The position numbers and the translations under genes were made by a program. Source: Nitrospira sp. ST-bin4 (GTDB lineage: Bacteria > Nitrospirota > Nitrospiria > Nitrospirales > Nitrospiraceae). Taken from it: a stretch of DNA of 5,379 nucleotides. Under the pieces are notes generated by a model. That model did not search any database. It had not been told where the DNA came from and saw only the letters and a list, made by a program, of their open reading frames with translations. Of the stretch, positions 1 through 5,207 are shown piece by piece. Each line of letters starts with the position of its first letter. Within the stretch, counting starts at the first letter, position 1. The stretch lies in NCBI GenBank assembly GCA_002083565.1, contig MSXM01000069.1, forward strand, positions 2,081 to 7,459. The letters run 5' to 3'.

Positions 1-89
1 GCCCACCCGGCATGGACGGCAAAATGATCGGTCTCGGTTTCTTCTTCGGTATAGACCGTCGGCGCGCGCTCACCGGACCCGCTCCACAT
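1..89 (-). other. Possible start of a further gene downstream of efp (partial, unrecognised)
   Basis: The 69 bases after the efp stop show no terminator hairpin. Two minus-strand frames stay open to the window edge. One begins with ATG at 89, overlaps the end of efp by 20 bases and encodes 29 residues with a run of Glu/Thr; its codon choice resembles the neighbouring genes. The other begins with GTG at 73, overlaps the efp stop as GTGA, has GGAG eight bases upstream, but uses more rare codons. I recognise neither product, and both could be spurious. A plus-strand frame through the same bases, ending at a TGA near 108, is also open. Confidence 0.25.
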
Positions 90-630
90 ACGACCTGGTA
101 CGAGTATCGATCTTGATCACAGTGCCGACTTCCAAATACAGAGGGACTTTGATCGACGCTCCGGTTTCGACAATCACAGGCTTGGTCCCGCCGGATGCGG
201 TGTCGCCTCGAACTCCAGGCTCCCCATCGACGACCTTCAGCTCAATGAAATTTGGCAGTTCGACATCGATCGGCCGGTGTTCATAGACCAGGATCTTGAC
301 GACCATATTTTCTTTTAAGAGATCCGCATTGTCTCCGAGCGTGCTCTTCTCGAATGAAAGCTGTTCATAGGATTCCGTGTCCATAAACGTAAACAACTCG
401 CCGGTGGCATAGAGAAACTGCATGTCGCGCTCTTCCAAATCAGGCTCGTCAAACCGTTCCCCGGACCGAAAGGTTCGATCCAGCACATTCCCCGACAGAT
501 AACTTTTCAGCTTGGTACGCACGAATGCGCCGCCCTTTCCCGGCTTCACATGCTGAAATTCCACGATATAGAACGGCTCGCCTTCCACCATGAGCCGAAC
601 CCCATTTCGAAAGTCAACGGTCGAAATCAC
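70..630 (-). CDS. efp: Translation elongation factor P
   Basis: EF-P binds between the P and E sites of the ribosome and relieves stalling at consecutive prolines. At 186 residues it has the family length and three-domain layout: a KOW-like N-terminal domain (about 1-60), a central OB domain (about 64-125) and a C-terminal OB domain (about 128-184), ending in the typical YVERVR. The tip loop reads HVKPGKGGAF (27-36), with Lys32 at the position modified in E. coli (Lys34). A lysine rather than arginine argues against EarP-type rhamnosylation; the modifying enzyme, if any, is not identifiable here. Other family marks are GDNADLL (98-104), PNFIELKVVDGEPGVRGDT and KVPLYLEVGTVIKIDTR. The start is GTG at 630, with AAGGGAG six bases upstream. 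It follows aroQ by 43 bases and no separate promoter is evident there, so it is probably read from the aroQ promoter. Confidence 0.97.
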   Translation of the reverse strand: MISTVDFRNGVRLMVEGEPFYIVEFQHVKPGKGGAFVRTKLKSYLSGNVLDRTFRSGERFDEPDLEERDMQFLYATGELFTFMDTESYEQLSFEKSTLGDNADLLKENMVVKILVYEHRPIDVELPNFIELKVVDGEPGVRGDTASGGTKPVIVETGASIKVPLYLEVGTVIKIDTRTRSYVERVR

Positions 631-636
631 TCCGTG

Positions 637-643
637 CTCCCTT
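637..643 (-). promoter_or_regulatory. Shine-Dalgarno site setting the GTG start of efp
   Basis: AAGGGAG lies six bases before the GTG at 630-628, and the resulting N-terminus aligns with the EF-P family (DFRNG near residue 6). The next in-frame ATG, at codon 14, would remove conserved residues. Confidence 0.75.
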
Positions 644-673
644 CAATCAGAACAATGAACCATGGCCCAAAGG

Positions 674-1171
674 TCAATGGCTGCGCGTCTCGGCTCCACG
701 ATTCAATCCCGCTCCTGAGACGGGCGTGGATCCGTGCGAAGACAAATGTTCATGCAGCCCCCGTAGCGCCAAGAGATAGCCAATCGGGCCGAATCCTGAG
801 ATCTGGCCCAGCGCCACCCCTGAAACATAAGAATGCCTGCGAAACTCTTCCCGCCGGTGAATATTGGACAGATGTACTTCGATCGCCGGGACCTCGACAG
901 CCGACAGTGCATCCCTCACCGCAATACTGGTATGCGTGTATGCCGCAGGATTAATGATGATCCCGTGATAGTTGCCGCGCGCTTCCTGAATCCACGTCAC
1001 CAACTCACCTTCATGATTCGACTGGCGGATCTCCAGTTCCACTCCCAGTTCGCTGCCGAGCTTCGACAACGACGCGTCGATCTCAGCAAGCGTGGTGGTC
1101 CCATACACTGACTCTTCACGATTCCCCAGCAAATTGAGGTTGGGCCCGTGCAGGACGAGTACTCTCAGCAT
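674..1171 (-). CDS. aroQ: Type II 3-dehydroquinate dehydratase
   Basis: It dehydrates 3-dehydroquinate to 3-dehydroshikimate, the third step of the shikimate pathway to aromatic amino acids; the type II enzyme is a small cytosolic dodecamer in known members. Counting from the chosen ATG (165 residues), the full active site is visible: LHGPNLNLLG (7-16, Asn13), Arg18 and Tyr23 in REESVYG, QSNHEGELV (50-58), NPAAYTHTS (74-82), and EVHLSNIHRREEFRRHS (98-114) with His100, Arg107 and Arg112. The C-terminal tail is about 20 residues longer than the minimal family. The ATG at 1171 places the first strand as in the family. The AGGAGG upstream lies 15 bases away, which is long; TTG at 1183 (spacing 3) and TTG at 1198 are less likely alternatives in the same frame. 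efp follows after 43 bases. Confidence 0.96.
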   Translation of the reverse strand: MLRVLVLHGPNLNLLGNREESVYGTTTLAEIDASLSKLGSELGVELEIRQSNHEGELVTWIQEARGNYHGIIINPAAYTHTSIAVRDALSAVEVPAIEVHLSNIHRREEFRRHSYVSGVALGQISGFGPIGYLLALRGLHEHLSSHGSTPVSGAGLNRGAETRSH

Positions 1172-1186
1172 TGGACGTACCAACCG

Positions 1187-1192
1187 CCTCCT
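1187..1192 (-). promoter_or_regulatory. Perfect AGGAGG upstream of aroQ at unusual distance
   Basis: AGGAGG is a full Shine-Dalgarno match but lies 15 bases before the ATG at 1171 and only 3 before the in-frame TTG at 1183. Neither is the usual 5-10 bases, so the aroQ start remains slightly uncertain. Confidence 0.55.
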
Positions 1193-1234
1193 GATCAAAC
1201 GAGACCTAGCACCCCGGCATGGAATGAGGGCGGT

Positions 1235-1263
1235 ATTCTAGCAGTCCCACCCGGGATGGTCAA
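1235..1263 (-). promoter_or_regulatory. Sigma-70-type promoter with extended -10, for aroQ-efp
   Basis: Reading the minus strand, TTGACC (1263-1258) and TAGAAT (1240-1235) are separated by exactly 17 bases. The -10 is preceded by TG one base upstream (TGCTAGAAT), an extended -10. The -35 matches the consensus TTGACA at five of six positions and the -10 matches TATAAT at five of six. Transcription would begin near 1228, about 55-60 bases before the aroQ ATG. It lies in the only long non-coding gap of the window, directly upstream of aroQ. The sequence evidence is strong for a promoter, but use in the cell is inferred. Confidence 0.75.
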
Positions 1264-1268
1264 ACCAT
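1256..1268 (-). repeat. Short perfect inverted repeat overlapping the -35 box
   Basis: On the minus strand ATGGT, a three-base TTG centre, then ACCAT form a perfect 5-base inverted repeat containing most of the -35 hexamer. A second, near-perfect palindrome centred on CCCGGG (about 1248-1260) overlaps it in the spacer. Either might be an operator, but both are short enough to arise by chance. Neither is followed by a T run, so they do not form an intrinsic terminator for the TPR gene. Confidence 0.3.
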
Positions 1269-1284
1269 TGAACTATCTGGGAAG

Positions 1285-1974
1285 TTATGGATTGTTATTC
1301 GTCGAAGCAGTACGATCGAGCCGGCGATCCCGAATCAAGCTCAGCCACTGTTCAAGCTGGATCACTGTGGCGCTCTTCTTCTCAGGAGTGATCGTGGCGC
1401 TGTCGGTCGCGGCCTCTGGACGGTCTCGTTGCATGATGTCGACATATCGCGGCTCTTCTACCTTTTCCATCGTTACGGCAGATTCCGAAGCCGGTTGAAC
1501 GGACTCGATCACCGGCTGTGGCGGAGCAAGTTCTGCTGGTGCGGGAACAGCAAGCGCCTCAAGCGTAGCACGTAGCGACAGGACTTCCACATCCTGAGGA
1601 TTTGCCGCCAAAATGACACCGCACGACCGCAACCCTGCCTCCTTCACCCCCTGAGACATGTAGATCTTTGCCAGTATTCTGTGCGCGCGAAAGTTCTCCG
1701 GGCTTAATTTTATCGCCTCTTCCAATATCGCGATGGCCTTGGCCGGCTGGTTCAGCTGCTCGTACACTCGACCTAACGCAACCATCGCTATAATGAAATT
1801 CGGCGAGGCTTTCAATCCGTCTTCAAGGACTCCCGCTGCTTCGTCCCACATCCCGGCTTTTCCATATTCCTCAGCCAGCGGAATGAACGCCTTCGATCCC
1901 GGATCCATGGCGACAGCCAAAGCCAACCGGTCTATCTCAGCAGCATTTCCAGCCCTATTGGATCCAGACCCCAT
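1285..1974 (-). CDS. TPR-repeat protein of unknown function
   Basis: This is a 229-residue soluble protein with three consecutive 34-residue tetratricopeptide repeats at about 25-58, 59-92 and 93-126. Each ends in a Pro after a hydrophobic helix pair (for example AIAILEEAIKLSP at 80-92), with the usual small and aromatic TPR positions such as Gly68, Tyr71 and Ala80. TPRs bind peptides or other proteins. A low-complexity Ala/Pro/Glu linker follows (about 130-200), then a short amphipathic helix VIQLEQWLSLIRDRR (204-218). No signal peptide, membrane segment or enzyme motif is seen. I chose the ATG at 1974 because AGGA lies six bases before it and it starts eight bases after the coaBC stop. An in-frame ATG at 2013 would overlap coaBC and lacks a ribosome site. 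The partner and role are unknown; position suggests co-transcription with coaBC. Confidence 0.85.
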   Translation of the reverse strand: MGSGSNRAGNAAEIDRLALAVAMDPGSKAFIPLAEEYGKAGMWDEAAGVLEDGLKASPNFIIAMVALGRVYEQLNQPAKAIAILEEAIKLSPENFRAHRILAKIYMSQGVKEAGLRSCGVILAANPQDVEVLSLRATLEALAVPAPAELAPPQPVIESVQPASESAVTMEKVEEPRYVDIMQRDRPEAATDSATITPEKKSATVIQLEQWLSLIRDRRLDRTASTNNNP

Positions 1975-1980
1975 CGTGAA

Positions 1981-1984
1981 TCCT
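1981..1984 (-). promoter_or_regulatory. Shine-Dalgarno site setting the TPR-gene start
   Basis: AGGA overlaps the coaBC stop (TAGGA) and lies six bases before the ATG at 1974. It favours this start over the ATG at 2013, which has no purine-rich site at the right distance. Confidence 0.7.
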
Positions 1985-3227
1985 ACTCCACCCCTATAGA
2001 CGATGTGCGGCATGTTACAGGTAAATCCCGCACTTCAGTCAGAATATAGTCCGCCAGCCGGCGTTTGGACATGAGCCCGAATTCTTTCCGCCGGCCGCCA
2101 CGCGAAAGAACGACGGCGGCATTGTCGTCGCTGCCGAATCCGGCGCCTTCTTTCGTCACATCGTTCGCGACGATGGCATCAAGTCCTTTTCCGACAAGCT
2201 TCGCCATGGCATGCGCAACCACATCCTCCGTCTCTGCAGCAAACCCTATGAGAACTTGAGCAGTTCGCTTGGCGGACAACATCGCGAGAATATCGGGCGC
2301 CACTTCAAGGTCGAGAGTCAACGACATTCGGCCTTGCTTCTTCATTTTCTGAACCGCTTGCTCCCGTGGCCGAAAATCCGCGACCGCGGCTGCCATCACC
2401 ACCACCGTAGCCCAGGCAAAATGACGGCAGAGGCTGTCGGCCATTTCTTGCGCCGATGTGACAGACACGACTTCGACACCGGCCGGTGGCACAAGAGCCG
2501 TTGGCCCGGTGACCAGCACTACTTCAGCACCCCGGTCACGAGCCGCTTCTGCAATCGCATAACCCATTTTGCCCGACGAACGATTGGAAATAAACCGAAC
2601 AGGATCAATCGCCTCCTGAGTGGGTCCCGCGGATACCAACACCCGATGCCCCAACCAATCGGCCTGCGGAATCAGCAAGGCTTCCACCGCTTCCACGATC
2701 CTCGCCTCAGCAGCCAGTCTCCCTTGCGCCACTTGCCCGGACGCCAGCGGCCCCTCTTCAGGATCAAGCACTACGACGCCACGCGCGCGAAGCATCCGCA
2801 CATGCTCAACCACGGTGGGGTGTTCCCACATACCACCGTCCATAGCCGGGGCAATGATCATCGGACACTGGGCCGTGAGCAGCATCGTCGAAAGGACATC
2901 ATCCGCCAATCCGACGGCCGCCTTGGCCAGGAAATTCGCCGTCGCCGGCGCAATGATGACGGCATGGGCGCCTTCGGGGACTGTCAGATGCCGCATCTCT
3001 TCACGGGCTTCGAAAAGGCTGGTCGTGACTCGCTCCCCGGACAGCACTTCGAAGGTCAGCGGCGCCACGAACTTAGTTGCGCTGTCCGTCATCACTACGG
3101 AAACAGATGCACCTCGACACTTCAGTGCCCGCAGCAAACTCACCGCCTTATACGCGGCAATACTCCCGGTGACGCCCAGGACGAGGCGCCTGCCCCGCAA
3201 TATTGCCGGTGATTTATCCAGCCCCAA
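1983..3227 (-). CDS. coaBC: Bifunctional phosphopantothenoylcysteine decarboxylase / phosphopantothenate-cysteine ligase
   Basis: This enzyme makes 4'-phosphopantetheine for coenzyme A: the CoaB half joins 4'-phosphopantothenate to cysteine using CTP, and the CoaC half decarboxylates the product with FMN. The N-terminal CoaC flavoprotein domain (about 11-187) shows VLGVTGSIAAYK (16-27), His80 at the position of the catalytic His, PATAN (94-98) and PAMDGGMW (127-134). The CoaB domain (about 193-400) shows ISNRSSGKMG (213-222), AAAVADFRP (279-287), KMKK (294-297), GFAAETE (328-334) and ANDV (354-357). Two CoaC residues deviate: Asp130 replaces the usual Asn of PxMN, and Ser163 stands where E. 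coli has the active Cys158. At 414 residues it has normal length. The start is TTG at 3227, six bases after GAGGAG; an in-frame stop (the rpoZ TAG) lies just upstream, with no ATG or GTG between. The gene lies 15 bases after rpoZ. Confidence 0.97.
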   Translation of the reverse strand: MGLDKSPAILRGRRLVLGVTGSIAAYKAVSLLRALKCRGASVSVVMTDSATKFVAPLTFEVLSGERVTTSLFEAREEMRHLTVPEGAHAVIIAPATANFLAKAAVGLADDVLSTMLLTAQCPMIIAPAMDGGMWEHPTVVEHVRMLRARGVVVLDPEEGPLASGQVAQGRLAAEARIVEAVEALLIPQADWLGHRVLVSAGPTQEAIDPVRFISNRSSGKMGYAIAEAARDRGAEVVLVTGPTALVPPAGVEVVSVTSAQEMADSLCRHFAWATVVVMAAAVADFRPREQAVQKMKKQGRMSLTLDLEVAPDILAMLSAKRTAQVLIGFAAETEDVVAHAMAKLVGKGLDAIVANDVTKEGAGFGSDDNAAVVLSRGGRRKEFGLMSKRRLADYILTEVRDLPVTCRTSSIGVE

Positions 3228-3233
3228 GAGTTT

Positions 3234-3239
3234 CTCCTC
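3234..3239 (-). promoter_or_regulatory. Shine-Dalgarno site setting the TTG start of coaBC
   Basis: GAGGAG sits six bases upstream of the TTG codon at 3227-3225. The reading frame closes at the rpoZ stop (3245-3243), and GAG GAG AAA CTC are the only codons before TTG, so this strong site decides the non-ATG start. Confidence 0.85.
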
Positions 3240-3242
3240 ACT

Positions 3243-3602
3243 CTATTCTTCGGCTGGAGCCGCTTGCGGCTTAGCCGTATCGTCCACGTACACGCTAAGC
3301 TCTTTCTTGATCTCCTTCGCATCCTCTCCCGTCATCATCGCCATGCGCTCGGTTTCACCTTCTTTCCCGCGCTTCGCTTCTTTCATCGCATCACGAGCTT
3401 CTTTCCCGGTCAGATATGGAATCTTTCCGCGCAGTACTTCGTCGAGCGCAGTGGTCGTTTCTTTGGTGAAACGAGAAGGCCCGGTCGGTTTGGCCCCCTG
3501 GGCCAAGTGTTTGGCCCGTTGCGAGGCGACGATCACCAGCCGGTGACGGGAATCGAATTCCTTCGGCGTGTACTGCGGCAATAGACTCAGCATATCGATC
3601 AT
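3243..3602 (-). CDS. rpoZ: DNA-directed RNA polymerase omega subunit
   Basis: Omega helps fold and hold the beta' subunit in RNA polymerase and, in proteobacteria, forms part of a ppGpp site. The conserved core is at residues 18-61: RHRLVIVASQRAKHL, then GAKP, then TKETTTALDEVLRGKI, matching the omega helix pattern. The protein is 119 residues against about 70-90 in most bacteria. The excess is a charged C-terminal extension (residues 62-119) rich in Lys, Glu and Ala, ending in an Ala/Pro/Glu tail. The ATG at 3602 has AGGAG nine bases upstream; a second in-frame ATG at codon 4 is farther from that site. It lies 25 bases after gmk and 15 bases before coaBC, the conserved gmk-rpoZ-coaBC order, which supports the call. 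The omega family is weakly conserved, so the context matters here. Confidence 0.94.
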   Translation of the reverse strand: MIDMLSLLPQYTPKEFDSRHRLVIVASQRAKHLAQGAKPTGPSRFTKETTTALDEVLRGKIPYLTGKEARDAMKEAKRGKEGETERMAMMTGEDAKEIKKELSVYVDDTAKPQAAPAEE

Positions 3603-3627
3603 GATGGTGCGCTCCTGCTAGGGGTGG

Positions 3628-4332
3628 TTATGTGGTTCGATTACTCTGCTGGGTATCTCTCTCGATAATAAAGTTCTGTTCAAACCAGTTCATGTCGAGC
3701 CGTTTGGTCTTGAGCCGTTCCGCAAGAAAGATACTTTGCAGCTCGCGAAGCGACTGCGCAAGGTCGTCATTACGGACGATGTAGTAGTATTCGCGAAAGC
3801 TCCAGACTTCTTCTTTGACCCGCTGCAGCCGACGAACGATTTCTTCCTGTGAGTCCGACGCGCGGCCTTGAAGCCGTGCCCGCAACGTATCCAGAGACGG
3901 TGGCAGTATAAAAATGTAGACCCCATCCTCAAACTTCTTCTTAATCTGAAGCGCGCCTTGCACGTCAATTTCCAACAAGACGTTAATGCCTTGTTCCATC
4001 TTGTCCATCAAGGCTTTACGTGGAGTACCGTACCAATTCCCATACACATGGGCATACTCCAGGAACTCATTGCGCGCAACCATGTCTTGAAACACATTTT
4101 CATCGACAAAGTAGTACTCGCGTCCATTTTCCTCCCCGGTGCGCGGTTTTCTGGTGGTGTAGGACACGGAATGCCAGAGTCCCGGAATGGAGGCGGACAA
4201 CTGTTTACAGAGGGTTGTTTTTCCAGCTCCCGACGGAGCCGAAATGATGAAGAGGATTCCCCTCCGCTCATGCGACTGACGCCCCTCTGCAGGGTCCGGT
4301 GAAAGCTCGGTTACTGGCTTGGCGATAGTCAT
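3628..4332 (-). CDS. gmk: Guanylate kinase
   Basis: It phosphorylates GMP to GDP with ATP, an essential cytoplasmic step in GTP/dGTP supply. The Walker A P-loop is SAPSGAGKTT at residues 31-40 (Lys38). The GMP-binding region follows with SYTTRKPRTGE (57-67: Ser57, Arg61, Arg64), REYYFV (71-76) and the YGNWYGTP segment (97-104). LLEIDVQGA (119-127) and the RLQGRASDS lid segment further on complete the fold. The length of 234 residues exceeds the ~205 typical of the family, because of about 24 polar residues before the first strand and a short tail after the last helix. The ATG at 4332 is the first start available in frame and overlaps the yicC stop as ATGA. No in-frame ATG, GTG or TTG lies between it and the P-loop strand, so the N-terminal extension is probably real. 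The site just upstream is a weak Shine-Dalgarno match, consistent with reinitiation after yicC. Confidence 0.98.
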   Translation of the reverse strand: MTIAKPVTELSPDPAEGRQSHERRGILFIISAPSGAGKTTLCKQLSASIPGLWHSVSYTTRKPRTGEENGREYYFVDENVFQDMVARNEFLEYAHVYGNWYGTPRKALMDKMEQGINVLLEIDVQGALQIKKKFEDGVYIFILPPSLDTLRARLQGRASDSQEEIVRRLQRVKEEVWSFREYYYIVRNDDLAQSLRELQSIFLAERLKTKRLDMNWFEQNFIIERDTQQSNRTT

Positions 4333-5207
4333 TCCACGTTCTGTACCTGTTCTCGGATCCGCTCGAGTTCGGCCTTCATCTGAACCACTGCTGCCGCGAT
4401 TGTAGCATCGCTGGCCTTCGATCCAATGGTATTAATCTCCCGTCCCATTTCCTGGATGAGAAAATCCAGTGTCTTTCCAGCTGGTTGAGCGCCATGCACT
4501 GTTTGATGAAACTGTACCATATGCGCATCCAATCTGACCAATTCTTCCGTAATGTCTCCCCGGTCGGCATAGACAGCCAGTTCCTGATGAAGTCTGGGGA
4601 TATCGGGTATCTCGCCGTTCAATAGCTTCTTCACCCGTTCCTTCATCCGAACGAACGACTCTTGCGACACAAATGGCGCCCGTTCCGCAACCTGCTGTTT
4701 CAACGCTCCGATCGTCTTCAGGCGGCTCAGGAGATCTTGGGCCAGGTGCGCTCCTTCTTTCTTGCGCATCCCGGAAAGATCGCGCAATGCTTGAAGGCCA
4801 AGCTTTTCCACTAATTTCGCGAGCTTCGGATCATCCACCGGCTGATCAGAAAGGACGATGATGTCGCGAAACCCCGCCATGATCCCAATGTCGATGGAAC
4901 CCTTGAGCTTGAGCGTTCGTTGAAGGGTGCGGAGAGTCTGATAGTACTGTTTCGCCAATGCAGCGTCAAGCTGCGGAGACCGTGCGCTGCCCCGCCCGCC
5001 TTGCAGTGATACCGTCATCTCGACACGTCCCCTGGAGCAATGTTCCTGCACCGCTTTCTTGAACAACTCTTCGAGACTTCCCATCAGCCTCGGCAGACGG
5101 ATCGCGGCTTCCAGAAACCGATGGTTTACAGAACGAACCTCGATAGTCACTGTCCCATCGAGCCAAGCGCCCTGCCGCCGGCCGAATCCTGTCATGCTTG
5201 TGATCAT
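4329..5207 (-). CDS. yicC: YicC/YloC family endoribonuclease
   Basis: The protein has 292 residues, close to the usual ~290 of the family. The E. coli member has been described as an endoribonuclease acting on small RNA; the biological substrate in this organism is unknown. The N-terminal YicC domain opens with the family's MTGFGR segment (residues 5-10), followed by the conserved VRSVNHRFLE stretch (24-33). The C-terminal DUF1732 domain ends in the nearly invariant block at residues 247-292, including EMGREINTIGSK and a terminal IREQVQNVE. I chose the ATG at 5207 because it gives the canonical MITSMTGFG start, forms an ATGA overlap with the nth stop, and has AAGGA 11 bases upstream. The frame is open for 40 more codons upstream, but that part lies in nth coding sequence in another frame. 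The stop overlaps the gmk start as ATGA, suggesting translational coupling. The protein is probably cytoplasmic: no signal peptide or membrane segment is seen. Confidence 0.97.
   Translation of the reverse strand: MITSMTGFGRRQGAWLDGTVTIEVRSVNHRFLEAAIRLPRLMGSLEELFKKAVQEHCSRGRVEMTVSLQGGRGSARSPQLDAALAKQYYQTLRTLQRTLKLKGSIDIGIMAGFRDIIVLSDQPVDDPKLAKLVEKLGLQALRDLSGMRKKEGAHLAQDLLSRLKTIGALKQQVAERAPFVSQESFVRMKERVKKLLNGEIPDIPRLHQELAVYADRGDITEELVRLDAHMVQFHQTVHGAQPAGKTLDFLIQEMGREINTIGSKASDATIAAAVVQMKAELERIREQVQNVE

Noticed and set aside
550..954. Plus-strand open frame opposite efp and aroQ
   Set aside because: It covers the 5' end of efp, the gap and part of aroQ in antisense, with no motif and no convincing ribosome site.
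1206..1220. Four-codon upstream reading frame (ATG CCG GGG TGC TAG) in the aroQ leader
   Set aside because: There is no ribosome-binding site before it, and such short frames are common by chance. No leader-peptide attenuator structure accompanies it.
1248..1260. CCCGGG-centred palindrome as an intrinsic terminator of the upstream operon
   Set aside because: The arms are short, there is no loop and no T run follows. It sits inside the promoter spacer.
2211..3212. Plus-strand open frame of 333 codons opposite coaBC
   Set aside because: It lies wholly antisense to a gene with complete family motifs. Its translation is rich in His, Arg and Pro with no recognisable domain, as expected from the mirror of GC-rich codons.
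2620..3546. Plus-strand open frame of 308 codons opposite coaBC and rpoZ
   Set aside because: It spans two real genes on the other strand, and its product is a Ser/Ala/Thr-rich low-complexity string typical of antisense shadows.
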